The notes under the pieces were generated by a model. That model saw only the letters and a list, made by a program, of their open reading frames with translations. It ran no database searches and had not been told where the DNA came from. 64,000 bases of DNA from Flavobacterium sp. SUN046 (GTDB lineage: Bacteria > Bacteroidota > Bacteroidia > Flavobacteriales > Flavobacteriaceae). The translations under genes were made by a program, and so were the position numbers. Where the stretch lies: the NCBI RefSeq assembly GCF_028867965.1, contig NZ_JAPQNT010000004.1, forward strand, positions 1 to 64,000, read 5' to 3'. The stretch's first letter is position 1, and each line of letters opens with the position of its first letter. Of this stretch, positions 52,930 through 61,819 are shown piece after piece.

Positions 52930-53964
52930 TTGAGATTATTTTTTCATAAATTATTCCATTGGGAATATTGGCCATTTCAAATAGTTTATATTCCAATTTA
53001 TTTTCTTTGGAGTTATTATGCAATTCGTTCAAGAAGTATTTTCTTTTTTAATGCTTGTAATCCTACAATAAAAAATGGCGGATTTATGAATGAAAGTAAA
53101 ATGAAAATTTATGAGTTAATTCCTGATCAATATTATCCAAAAACACAATTAATTTCTCAAGATAATTCTATTGATGAGGTAATTAGTATTCTTAATAATT
53201 CCAATATAAAGATTCCGTTTATAGTTAAGCCTGATATTGGTTTACGAGGTTCTGCAGTAAAAAAAATAAATTCTATTGATGATTTAAAAAACTATCATTT
53301 TAAGTCAAATTTTGATTATTTATTGCAAGATTTGATTCCGTATGAAAATGAAGTCGGAATTTTTTACGTGCGGTTTCCAAACCAAAAAAGCGGAAAAATA
53401 ACGGGTATTGTTTCTAAAGAATTTTTAATTGTTGAAGGCGATGGCATTTCTAGTATTGAAGATTTGATTTTGAAAAATCCACGCTATGCTATGCAATTAA
53501 AATCGTTAAAAAACGAGTACGGAAACGATTTAAAAGTAGTGCTTAATAAAGGTGAAAAACGAAATTTAGTTCCTTACGGAAATCATGCTCGTGGTGCAAA
53601 ATTTATAGATGGAAGTCATTTAATTTCAGAAAAATTAACCAATGTAATTGATGAAATGTGTCTTCAAATTCCTGAATTTTATTTTGGCAGAATGGATTTA
53701 ATGTACCACACTTGGGAAGAATTAGAAAACGGAAAAAATTATTCGATTGTAGAATTAAATGGTTCATCTAGTGAGCCAACACACATATATGATCCAAAAC
53801 ATTCCATCTTTTTTGCATGGAAAGAATTGGCACGACACATTTCATACATGCATCGAATAAGTGTAGAAAATAATAAACGCGGTTTTGATTATTTATCGCA
53901 TAAAGAAGGCATGAAAGAGTATAAATTGCATTTAAGTCAATTTGATAAAATTGTAAATTTTTAA
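52930..53964 (+). CDS. ATP-grasp domain protein (D-Ala-D-Ala ligase-like), TTG start
   Basis: A 344-residue protein. I start it at a TTG (52930), because the N-terminal segment (LFFHKLFHWEYWPFQIVYIPIYFLWSYYAIRSR) looks conserved and real and an in-frame stop lies nine bases upstream, so no ATG is available before residue 53. ATP-grasp features: FIVKPDIGLRGSAVKK (lysine and glycine loop), LLQDLIPYENEVGIFYVRFP, GRMDLMY and VELNGSSSEPTHIYDP near the metal site. It should ligate a carboxyl to an amine or thiol; partners unknown. The stop overlaps the next start (TAATG). Confidence 0.82.
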   Translation: MRLFFHKLFHWEYWPFQIVYIPIYFLWSYYAIRSRSIFFFNACNPTIKNGGFMNESKMKIYELIPDQYYPKTQLISQDNSIDEVISILNNSNIKIPFIVKPDIGLRGSAVKKINSIDDLKNYHFKSNFDYLLQDLIPYENEVGIFYVRFPNQKSGKITGIVSKEFLIVEGDGISSIEDLILKNPRYAMQLKSLKNEYGNDLKVVLNKGEKRNLVPYGNHARGAKFIDGSHLISEKLTNVIDEMCLQIPEFYFGRMDLMYHTWEELENGKNYSIVELNGSSSEPTHIYDPKHSIFFAWKELARHISYMHRISVENNKRGFDYLSHKEGMKEYKLHLSQFDKIVNF

Positions 53965-54602
53965 TGCAAAATCTCAAAAATATAGCTGTTGGTTTTTTAG
54001 TCAGTTTTATTGGTTCAATTCCGCTTGGATATTTGAATATTGTTGGATTTGAAATTTTTAAACAGTTCGGAATCAACAAAACAATCTTCTATTTACTAGG
54101 CGTAATTTCAATAGAATTTTTTGTTATTTATTTCACATTGCTTTTTGCAAATAAATTAATTGCAAATAAAAAATTGATTCAATTTATTGAAGGATTTTCA
54201 GTGATTTTTATGTTTGTTTTGGCTTATATTTTTTATTCTAATGCAACTAAAGAAACTTCCAATCCATCAGTTTTAAATAAATATATTGATTATTCACCTT
54301 ATATTGTTGGTATAATTTTAAGTTGCTTGAACTTTATACAAATTCCATTTTGGACCAGTTGGAATTTGTATTTACTCAACGGCAAACACATTGAAATTTC
54401 TAATACAAGAAAATACTATTATGTTTTTGGAACTGTTTTTGGAACTTTCTTAGGCATGTTAGCACTTATTTTGGTATTAAATTTTGTTACTAATCAAACT
54501 GATTTTTTATCCAAATATTTAATAAAATATATAATTCCGATTGTTTTTATTGCATTAGGATTATTTCAAGGATTTAAGTTTTATAAAAAGTATTCAAAAT
54601 AA
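53964..54602 (+). CDS. LysE-like membrane transporter
   Basis: A 212-residue membrane protein with about six hydrophobic helices. The N-terminal phrase FLVSFIGSIPLGYLNIVGFEIFKQFG resembles the LysE/RhtB exporter opening, and the spacing of helices fits that family, but similarity is loose. It starts on the final A of the preceding stop codon, so its translation is coupled to the ATP-grasp protein; export of the ligase product would be one explanation (inference). Confidence 0.65.
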   Translation: MQNLKNIAVGFLVSFIGSIPLGYLNIVGFEIFKQFGINKTIFYLLGVISIEFFVIYFTLLFANKLIANKKLIQFIEGFSVIFMFVLAYIFYSNATKETSNPSVLNKYIDYSPYIVGIILSCLNFIQIPFWTSWNLYLLNGKHIEISNTRKYYYVFGTVFGTFLGMLALILVLNFVTNQTDFLSKYLIKYIIPIVFIALGLFQGFKFYKKYSK

Positions 54603-54634
54603 GTTTTTATCTTTACAAACAAGTAAAAATAAAA

Positions 54635-55315
54635 ATGCAAAAGAATATAATTATTACAGGAACTTCTCGCGGAATTGGATTTGAATTAGCATTACAATTT
54701 GCAAATTCAGGTCATAATGTTCTTGCTATTTCTAGAAAAACACCTCAAGAATTAATCGATAATCCAAACATCACGTGTCTTTCAATAGATATTGCTGTTG
54801 AAGATGAAATGCAAGAAATTGATAAGTTTTTAAATTCAACTTGGAAAAAAGTTGATATTTTAATCAACAATGCAGGAAGTTTGATAAATAAACCATTTTC
54901 TCAACTATCACAAGCTGATTTTGAAAATGTTTACAAAGTCAATGTTTTTGGCGTTGCAAATATAATTCGAACGAGTTTGCCTTATATGCCTAAAGCAAGT
55001 CATGTTGTTTCAATTAGCTCAATGGGCGGCATTCAAGGAAGCATGAAATTTCCTGGATTAGCAGCGTATTCTTCAAGTAAAGGTGCGGTTATTACTTTGT
55101 CAGAATTATTAGCTGAAGAATACAAAGAACAAGGAATTGCTTTTAATGTTTTGGCACTTGGAGCAGTAAATACTGAAATGTTGCAAGAAGCATTTCCAGG
55201 ATATGAAGCACCAATTTCATCCAAAGAAATGGCCGATTATATTTTTAATTTTGCTTTAACTGGAAATAAATATTTTAACGGAAAAGTAATTCAGGTTTCT
55301 TCAACAACACCTTAG
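54635..55315 (+). CDS. Short-chain dehydrogenase/reductase
   Basis: Classical SDR of 226 residues. NAD(P)-binding GTSRGIGFELALQFANSG, the NNAG motif in ILINNAGSLINKPF, catalytic serine in SISSMGG and the active-site YSSSKGA (Tyr and Lys). C-terminal part is short, as in classical cytosolic members. It follows the LysE-like gene by 32 bases and may belong to the same transcript. Substrate unknown. Confidence 0.92.
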   Translation: MQKNIIITGTSRGIGFELALQFANSGHNVLAISRKTPQELIDNPNITCLSIDIAVEDEMQEIDKFLNSTWKKVDILINNAGSLINKPFSQLSQADFENVYKVNVFGVANIIRTSLPYMPKASHVVSISSMGGIQGSMKFPGLAAYSSSKGAVITLSELLAEEYKEQGIAFNVLALGAVNTEMLQEAFPGYEAPISSKEMADYIFNFALTGNKYFNGKVIQVSSTTP

Positions 55316-55322
55316 ATTTAAT

Positions 55323-55330
55323 TATTTTTG
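55323..55330 (+). promoter_or_regulatory. Promoter -7 element for the BRO-N gene
   Basis: TATTTTTG, a perfect TAnnTTTG, about 32 bases before the ATG. No clear TTTG partner upstream. Confidence 0.45.
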
Positions 55331-55351
55331 TAAATTGTAAAATCTTTAAAC

Positions 55352-55361
55352 ACTATATAGT
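55352..55361. promoter_or_regulatory. Palindrome touching the BRO-N start codon
   Basis: ACTATATAGT is a perfect 10-base palindrome ending on the base just before the ATG. It lies downstream of the -7 element, where a repressor (perhaps the gene product itself) could block transcription. Inference. Confidence 0.3.
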
Positions 55362-56198
55362 ATGACAAAATTAAACGCCATTCAGTTATTTGAAAACAAA
55401 AAAGTTCGTACTATTTGGGACGAAGAACAAGAAAAATGGTATATATCTGTTATTGATGTGGTTGGAGCATTGACTGAAAGTGTAGATGCTAATGCATATT
55501 GGAGGAAATTAAAACAACGTTTAAAAGCAGAAGGAAATGAAACCGTGACGAATTGTCACGGGTTGAAAATGTTAGCTCCAGACGGAAAAATGCGTTTAAC
55601 AGATGTAGCTAATACTGAACAACTTTTTAGGTTAATTCAATCTATTCCTTCGCCAAAAGCTGAACCATTTAAACTTTGGCTAGCACAACTTGCAGCAGAA
55701 CGATTGGACGAAATTCAAGATCCAGAATTGACTATTGATAGAGCTTTAGAACAATATTTGCAATTGGGTTATTCTGAAAATTGGATTAATCAACGATTGA
55801 AAAGTATTGAAATTCGAAAAGAATTAACCGACGAGTGGAAAAATAAAGGATTGAAAGAAGGACAACAATTTGCAACTTTAACTGATATTATATCTAAATC
55901 TTGGTCAGGAAAAACTACCAAAGAATATAAAATTTTGAAAGGTTTGAAGAAAGAAAATCTTCGAGATAATATGACAAATACTGAATTGATTTTAAATATG
56001 TTAGCCGAAGCATCAACTAAAGATATTTCGCAAGCTGTAAATCCTGAAACTTTTGAAGAAAGTAAAAAAGTTGCCAAACAAGGCGGAAATGTTGCTAAAG
56101 TCGCAATGAATGCATTAGAATCAAAAACAGGCAAAAAAGTGGTTTCTTCTTTAAATGCTAGAACATTATTAGACTCGAAAAAGAGTATAAATCAATGA
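55362..56198 (+). CDS. BRO-N domain protein, DinD-like
   Basis: A 278-residue protein. The N-terminal BRO/antirepressor-type DNA-binding domain (about 5-115) shows KVRTIWDEEQEKWYISVIDVVGALTES, YWRKLKQRLKAEG, then LKMLAPDGKMRLTDVANTEQLFRLIQSIPSPKAEPFK. The rest, with a Lys-rich C-terminus (about 220-278), resembles DNA-damage-inducible protein D. Such genes occur on chromosomes and phages. The stop overlaps the sprT-like start as ATGA, so they are coupled, a pairing that suggests a DNA damage response. Confidence 0.85.
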   Translation: MTKLNAIQLFENKKVRTIWDEEQEKWYISVIDVVGALTESVDANAYWRKLKQRLKAEGNETVTNCHGLKMLAPDGKMRLTDVANTEQLFRLIQSIPSPKAEPFKLWLAQLAAERLDEIQDPELTIDRALEQYLQLGYSENWINQRLKSIEIRKELTDEWKNKGLKEGQQFATLTDIISKSWSGKTTKEYKILKGLKKENLRDNMTNTELILNMLAEASTKDISQAVNPETFEESKKVAKQGGNVAKVAMNALESKTGKKVVSSLNARTLLDSKKSINQ

Positions 56199-56797
56199 GC
56201 GAAGTCTTGTCTAAATATCTGCCTGAACATGCGGTTCAATCTTGTTTTGAGTTAATCAAAGCCAATTCGGTGCATTTAAAAATAGTTAATGAACGACAAA
56301 CACGTCATGGCGATTATCGAAAAGGAGTTTCAGGCAAACACGAAATTACAGTTAATGCCAATTTGAATAAATACCGGTTTTTAATTACTTTAGTGCATGA
56401 AATTTCGCACTTAGTAGCTTTTGAAAAATTTGGAAGAAATATAATGCCTCATGGAGTAGAGTGGAAGATGACTTTTCAAAGGTTAATGTTGCCGTTTATT
56501 AGACCAGAGATTTTCCCAAATTCAGTATTGTCATTAGTTGCAAATCATTTTAAAAATCCAACAGCTAGTAGCGATACCGATGCAAAATTAGCATTTGCAT
56601 TAAAACAATTTGATGAACGAAAACCCGATATACATTTTATTCACGAAGTGCCAAGTGGAAGCCATTTTAGAATTAAAAACGGTAGAATTTTTTTAAAAAA
56701 AGGACTTCGAACAAAACGATATGAATGCATTGAGGTTCAAACAGGTAGAACTTTTTTGTTTAATGCCAATGCCGAAGTTGAAATAATTCCTGGATAA
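56195..56797 (+). CDS. SprT-like zinc metalloprotease domain protein
   Basis: A 200-residue protein with the zinc-protease motif HEISH (in ITLVHEISHLVAFEKFG), followed by the third ligand region MPHGVEWKMTF, and a C-terminal SprT-like zinc-ribbon-type part without its usual cysteines (RYECIEVQTGRTF). SprT/SPRTN-type enzymes in eukaryotes cut proteins crosslinked to DNA; bacterial roles are unclear. It overlaps the BRO-N gene. Confidence 0.88.
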   Translation: MSEVLSKYLPEHAVQSCFELIKANSVHLKIVNERQTRHGDYRKGVSGKHEITVNANLNKYRFLITLVHEISHLVAFEKFGRNIMPHGVEWKMTFQRLMLPFIRPEIFPNSVLSLVANHFKNPTASSDTDAKLAFALKQFDERKPDIHFIHEVPSGSHFRIKNGRIFLKKGLRTKRYECIEVQTGRTFLFNANAEVEIIPG

Positions 56798-56799
56798 TT

Positions 56800-57270
56800 G
56801 TGATAAAAAGAAAACCATATATATTGTTTTTTGTTATAACAATGTTTTTGTTGACTTATACATTTGTCATTAAGAAGGATACTATTTCTATTTTGAATAT
56901 TAAAGACACTTACTATGTTATATCAAATCTTGATTTTTACAGAATTATAATTATCTTATTTCTTTTTTTAGGATTTTTATATTTTGCATTAGAAAGAATG
57001 AAAATAGTTTTGTTTACAATTGTTTCAAAAATTCATGTCACTTTAACTACACTTCTGCCTTTTTTGTTTCTTTATGTAGAATATAAAGAATCTTTACCCA
57101 TGCATGAAATTGCGAATTTTGGGCAAATAATGTGTTATGGAAATGATTATAATTTTTATAAATTTTTATTAATACTTGCATTAGTTTTATTACAAGTACT
57201 ATTTATTATTAATATAGTTGTATCATTAATTAAAAAAATGAAGTCATTTCGCGCTTCGAGATTAAAATAA
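56800..57270 (+). CDS. Hypothetical membrane protein, GTG start
   Basis: A 156-residue protein beginning at GTG two bases after the sprT-like stop; the first ATG would remove most of helix 1. Four hydrophobic helices (about 8-24, 45-66, 72-95 and 120-146) and a basic C-terminus (KKMKSFRASRLK). Very AT-rich and no family is recognised. It could be an accessory gene added to the operon. Confidence 0.6.
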   Translation: MIKRKPYILFFVITMFLLTYTFVIKKDTISILNIKDTYYVISNLDFYRIIIILFLFLGFLYFALERMKIVLFTIVSKIHVTLTTLLPFLFLYVEYKESLPMHEIANFGQIMCYGNDYNFYKFLLILALVLLQVLFIINIVVSLIKKMKSFRASRLK

Positions 57271-57424
57271 TTAAACAATAAGTACCCAAACGTTATACAT
57301 TATAGTATTTTTTTTAAATGTCAACTACAATGAAGAAATAACTCTTTATCTTTACATTTTAACAATTCATCGAAGACAATTAACATATAAAAGAATGTAA
57401 TCTTAAAAAAGGAATTTTTACAAA

Positions 57425-57432
57425 TACATTTG
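57425..57432 (+). promoter_or_regulatory. Possible -7 element for the mannose-1-phosphate guanylyltransferase gene
   Basis: TACATTTG is a perfect TAnnTTTG lying 16 bases before the ATG, which would leave a very short 5' leader. No clear TTTG partner upstream, and the 170-base spacer from 57271 shows no gene. Confidence 0.35.
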
Positions 57433-57447
57433 CAAAAAATATATAAA

Positions 57448-58509
57448 ATGAATAAAAATTATTACGCAATATTAATGGCTGGTGGCGTTGGTTCACGTTT
57501 TTGGCCAGTTTCTACAACCGATTTACCTAAACAATTTCACGATATGTTGGGTGCTGGTTCAACTTTAATTCAGAAAACGTTTAGTCGTTTGTCTAAAATT
57601 ATTCCGCAAGAGAATATTTTGATTTTGACAAATGAACGATACAACGATTTGGTTTTAGAGCAATTGCCTATGGTAAAACAAGCGCAAGTTTTGTTAGAAC
57701 CAGCTATGCGAAATACAGCGCCTTGTATTTTATATGCTTCCTTAAAAATTCAAAAAATGAATCCGAATGCAGTAATGGTTGTTGCGCCCAGTGATCATTG
57801 GATTGAGGACGAAGACGAATTTGCAAGAAACTTACAACACTGTTTTGATTTTTGTGAAAAAGATGATGCATTGATGACTTTGGGAATTCAACCAACGTTT
57901 CCTAATACAGGTTTTGGATATATTGAATTTGATAAATCAGATGAAAATGAAATTAAGAAAGTAAACCAATTTAGAGAAAAACCTGATTATGAAACTGCAA
58001 AATCATTTTTAGAACAAGGAAATTTCCTTTGGAATGGCGGAATTTTTATTTGGAGTGCTAAATCAATAACGGCATCATTTGAAAAATTTCAGCCTCAAAT
58101 GAATGCTTTATTTTTGCAAGGAATTGATTGTTATAATACCAATTCAGAAAATGATTTTATTAATAAAAATTATGCTAATGCTGAAAATATCTCAATTGAT
58201 TATGCCATTTTAGAGAATGCTAAAAATGTATATGTTTTGCCAGCAACTTTTGATTGGAATGATTTAGGAACTTGGGGACAATTGCATGAAAAGTTAGATA
58301 AAGACGAAAATAATAATGGTGTAATTAATGCTAAAGTGGTTTTAGAAAACGCAACAAATAATATTATTCGTTCAGATGCAGATAAACTAATTGTAGTTGA
58401 CGGCTTGCATGATTATATAATAGTGGATAAAGAAGGAATATTATTAATTTATCCCAAAAGTAAAGAGCAAGATATTAAGCGAATTACCGCTTTGGCAAAT
58501 AATTTATAA
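57448..58509 (+). CDS. Mannose-1-phosphate guanylyltransferase
   Basis: Makes GDP-mannose from mannose-1-phosphate and GTP for polysaccharides or glycans. Start chosen at the ATG at 57448 (353 residues, MNKNYYAILMAGGVGSRFWPVS); an in-frame TTG 18 bases upstream overlaps a promoter element. Nucleotidyltransferase signature AGGVGSRFWPVS, NTAPCILYASL, VVAPSDHWIEDEDEF, GFGYIEF, FREKPDYETAKSFLEQGNFLWNGGIFIW and SIDYAILENAKNV, then FDWNDLGTWGQLHEKL. It lacks the phosphomannose isomerase extension. A terminator follows directly. Confidence 0.95.
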   Translation: MNKNYYAILMAGGVGSRFWPVSTTDLPKQFHDMLGAGSTLIQKTFSRLSKIIPQENILILTNERYNDLVLEQLPMVKQAQVLLEPAMRNTAPCILYASLKIQKMNPNAVMVVAPSDHWIEDEDEFARNLQHCFDFCEKDDALMTLGIQPTFPNTGFGYIEFDKSDENEIKKVNQFREKPDYETAKSFLEQGNFLWNGGIFIWSAKSITASFEKFQPQMNALFLQGIDCYNTNSENDFINKNYANAENISIDYAILENAKNVYVLPATFDWNDLGTWGQLHEKLDKDENNNGVINAKVVLENATNNIIRSDADKLIVVDGLHDYIIVDKEGILLIYPKSKEQDIKRITALANNL

Positions 58510-58511
58510 CT

Positions 58512-58538
58512 AAAAGGAGCTTTATTGCTCCTTTTTTT
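58512..58538 (+). terminator. Terminator after the guanylyltransferase gene
   Basis: AAAAGGAGC (58512-58520) and GCTCCTTTT (58527-58535) form a perfect 9-base stem with T residues to 58538. Confidence 0.88.
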
Positions 58539-58602
58539 ATTTTTAGACGCAACCATTTTAATATAATTGTATCTTTATATTAGATTCAATTAATTATAAA
58601 CC

Positions 58603-61600
58603 ATGAAAATTTCATTCAGTTCTAATATTTGCCTTTTTTTATTTTTATTTTTTGCCCAGTTTTCGTTTAGTCAATTATCTAATTTTAATTTAGTTGTTAC
58701 AAAAACCGATGAGACTTGTTCTGGAAATGGAACAATAACATTTACTACTTCTGGATCTTCAAGTGGAGCGACAATTATCTATTCAATTTTTAAGTTTCCA
58801 AATTTAGTAACACCGCTAGCTACACTTGCAGGAAATACATTAGGAGGATTAACATCGGGTAATTATAGAGTTATTGCGACTCAATCTCTAGGATCTAATT
58901 CTGGATCTCAACAACAAGATATCACTATTGTAGATCAGGTTCAAACACTTTCTTATGAAGTAGACGGCAATAACTCCAATTGTGGAATAGATGGAACAAT
59001 AACTATCAATATTTTAACTGGAAATGCTATAAGTTATGAGATTTTTTCTGGTCCAGTAACCTTTTCTATTCAGAATTCAAATGTTTTTACGGGTCTTGTT
59101 TTAGGGAGTTATCAGATACGTGTTTTTGATAATTGTGGTGATGGAATAGTACAATCATTTTCAGTTTTTAATCCAATTTCTGGAGGCATTGGAATTGTTT
59201 CGAACAATACGTTTATTTCAAGTAATTGTGTTGACGTTCTAGTTACACAGACACTGACAAATGCAGATTCTTATCCAATTTCATATCCATTAAATATCGA
59301 ATATACTGTTTTTCATCCTGTAACTGGTGCTGCAATTGTATCTAATCAAATTTTAACTTCTGGTAATTTTCTTTTTCAATACTTACCATTGTTTCCAAAT
59401 CAATATTATACCTATAATGTAAAAATTACTGATGCATGCGGAACAATTTTTCAAGACAATAACAATGTAGTTAATTCGTCTACTATACCAAAATTATTTA
59501 TTAATAATTTAAATTGTACACAAGGTTCCTATGTTTTTATTTATGCACAAAGTGTAACTATTACTAGCGCACCATTGAATTATACGGGTGTTATACCATT
59601 TAATGTTGTTGAAGGTACAACTCCGGGCACATTTCCATTAGTAAATCTTCCTTTGGGTAATTATTCGTTTACAGTTATAGATGTATGCGGAAATGTTAAT
59701 CAACAAGATTATTATCTTTCTCCTTATGCGGTTCAAGTTTATGAGGTTTTTACAAGAGTTGGATGTGATGTTGGATATGGTTCTACAAGAATTAAATCAA
59801 ATGTTTTGCATATTCAATCCATATCCATAATTAATGCGCCATCTACTTATACTGCATCTTTACCGCAAAATGTATCTAATAACATTGATTTTAATGGTTT
59901 TGATTTTTACATGAATCATTTACCAGAAGGTTATTATGTTTTTAAATTAACCGATGAATGTGGTCTTGAAGAAGAAGTTTATTGTTATATCACAGGTTTT
60001 CAAGAAACTTCTAATATTAGTATTACAGAAAACTGCGGTTCTTTTAACATAAATTTATTTCATACTTCAAATTCTCTTAATGCTGAATATTATTTGCAAA
60101 AATTCAATACAGTTACTAATCAATGGGTTCATCCAGTAACAGGAATGCCAGGCGTTAATGGTACTGTTGTTGATAATGTTAATGCAATTTCTCTTATAAG
60201 TAATGCCATAAATTTCAACTTTACTTCTAATGGTATTTACAGAATTGTATTTCACAAATTTTCTTATGGTAGTTATGAAACCTATGAGCATTGTTACGAA
60301 ACTATTTATAGTTTTGAATATAATTCTCAACCTATAATTAAATCAGTTTACTCGTTTCAGTGTTCGAACAATACATATGATGTGTTAGTGGATGCAAATG
60401 GTATAGGAAATTTAACCTACAGAATTACTACAAAGAATGGAAATTTATTTTTAATAAACAACGGCAATAATCCTGCTTTTTTGGGTTTGGAACCAGCAAC
60501 ATATAATTTTCAAGTTGAAGATTCTTGTGGTAGTATTTTAAATATTAAATATGATGTACCTACACCTTTTACTTTCGAAATTGTTCCTTCAAATTTATGT
60601 AATGGTCAAACTGGAACTTTAATTGTTCCAAATTTTACATTCCTTGAATATCAATGGTGGAAAGGAAATAACACAAGTACAATATTAAGCGTAACTAATT
60701 TACTAAATCTTCCCAATTTTAATTCAATAAATGATGCTGGTATTTATCATGTTAGAATTCGTTATTCTAGCAATCCAAATTCATGTATTGATGCTACCAT
60801 AAATTATACTATTTCTCCAAACAATTCAATCCCCAATGCTGGACAAGATGGTGTTTTAACTATCTGCGGAAGTACTAATTCGGTTAATTTATTTACAGTT
60901 TTAAATGGAACTTATGATGCTAATGGCCTTTGGGAAGAAGTGTCTTCAAGCGGAATGTTGTCCGGCAATACTTGGCTGCCAATTGGATTGCCGTATGGAA
61001 TTTATACATTCAAATATAAAGTAAATGGATTTTGTAATTCATTTGACGAAGCTCAAGTAACTATTAATTTTAATGCTGCTCCAGAAACACCAATTATTGC
61101 GGTTGATTCTAATATTTGTGCCGGAAATTCAATACAGTTTTCAGTTCAAAACATTTTAAATGCAAGTTATCAATGGACTGGCCCAAATGGATTTTCATCA
61201 TCGCTTCAAAATCCAATTATTGTTAATAGTGCCATTGAAAATAGTGGAATTTATACGGTAAAAGTAACTTTAAATGGATGCGAATCTTCATCAACAATAG
61301 CAATTAATGTAAAGCCAAAACCTGAATTTTTAATAAATGCTGTTTGTATTAATGGCTCTTTTACAGTAACAATTAATCCAAATCAAAATTCATTTGTTTC
61401 AGAAAATGCTACTTATTTATGGTCTGGGCCAAATGGATTTTCAAGTTCGACAAATCCGATAAATATCACCGGACAACCAATAGGAATTTATTCAGTTAAT
61501 GTGACTAATAGTGACGGATGTTCTGTATCGCAATCAATAAATATTGCAAATACTCAATGCACAATTCCCAAAGGAATTTCGCCTAATGGAGATGGGCTGA

Positions 61601-61818
61601 ATGATTCTTTCGATTTGTCAGGATTTATAGGAATTAGAAATGTAAAAATTTTCAATCGATACGGAGTTTTAGTATTTGAGCAAGAAAATTACGTAAACGA
61701 ATGGCACGGTCAACAAAAACATAGAGACGCATTGTTGCCTGGTGGAACGTACTACTATCTTGTTGATTTTGAAAATGAAGCGCCAAGAACTGGTTGGGTT
61801 TATTTAACAATAGATTAG
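58603..61818 (+). CDS. Large exported protein with type B T9SS C-terminal domain
   Basis: A 1071-residue surface or secreted protein. Signal peptide at 1-23 (LFLFFAQFSFSQ). Long beta-rich body with SprB-like Cys-bounded repeats of roughly 90 residues (CSGNGTITF, CGIDGTITI, DNCGDGI, DACGT, DVCGN, DECGL, DSCGS). From about residue 830 two Ig-like units are near copies (YQWTGPNGFSSSLQNPI and YLWSGPNGFSSSTNPI). The C-terminal 85 residues (ISPNGDGLNDSFDL, VKIFNRYGVLVFE, LLPGGTYYYLVDF) form the gliding-motility-associated type B sorting domain, so the T9SS encoded at 3606-8640 should export it. Likely an adhesin or surface filament; function not known. Confidence 0.9.
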   Translation: MKISFSSNICLFLFLFFAQFSFSQLSNFNLVVTKTDETCSGNGTITFTTSGSSSGATIIYSIFKFPNLVTPLATLAGNTLGGLTSGNYRVIATQSLGSNSGSQQQDITIVDQVQTLSYEVDGNNSNCGIDGTITINILTGNAISYEIFSGPVTFSIQNSNVFTGLVLGSYQIRVFDNCGDGIVQSFSVFNPISGGIGIVSNNTFISSNCVDVLVTQTLTNADSYPISYPLNIEYTVFHPVTGAAIVSNQILTSGNFLFQYLPLFPNQYYTYNVKITDACGTIFQDNNNVVNSSTIPKLFINNLNCTQGSYVFIYAQSVTITSAPLNYTGVIPFNVVEGTTPGTFPLVNLPLGNYSFTVIDVCGNVNQQDYYLSPYAVQVYEVFTRVGCDVGYGSTRIKSNVLHIQSISIINAPSTYTASLPQNVSNNIDFNGFDFYMNHLPEGYYVFKLTDECGLEEEVYCYITGFQETSNISITENCGSFNINLFHTSNSLNAEYYLQKFNTVTNQWVHPVTGMPGVNGTVVDNVNAISLISNAINFNFTSNGIYRIVFHKFSYGSYETYEHCYETIYSFEYNSQPIIKSVYSFQCSNNTYDVLVDANGIGNLTYRITTKNGNLFLINNGNNPAFLGLEPATYNFQVEDSCGSILNIKYDVPTPFTFEIVPSNLCNGQTGTLIVPNFTFLEYQWWKGNNTSTILSVTNLLNLPNFNSINDAGIYHVRIRYSSNPNSCIDATINYTISPNNSIPNAGQDGVLTICGSTNSVNLFTVLNGTYDANGLWEEVSSSGMLSGNTWLPIGLPYGIYTFKYKVNGFCNSFDEAQVTINFNAAPETPIIAVDSNICAGNSIQFSVQNILNASYQWTGPNGFSSSLQNPIIVNSAIENSGIYTVKVTLNGCESSSTIAINVKPKPEFLINAVCINGSFTVTINPNQNSFVSENATYLWSGPNGFSSSTNPINITGQPIGIYSVNVTNSDGCSVSQSINIANTQCTIPKGISPNGDGLNDSFDLSGFIGIRNVKIFNRYGVLVFEQENYVNEWHGQQKHRDALLPGGTYYYLVDFENEAPRTGWVYLTID

Positions 61819-61819
61819 T

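Noticed and set aside
55362..57270. Prophage fragment because of the BRO-N (antirepressor-like) domain
   Set aside because: No other phage gene, integrase or attachment repeat is near; flanks are ordinary chromosomal genes.
58650..61560. Tandem repeats that could mark an assembly artefact
   Set aside because: The repeated units differ at the DNA level and fit protein domain repeats.
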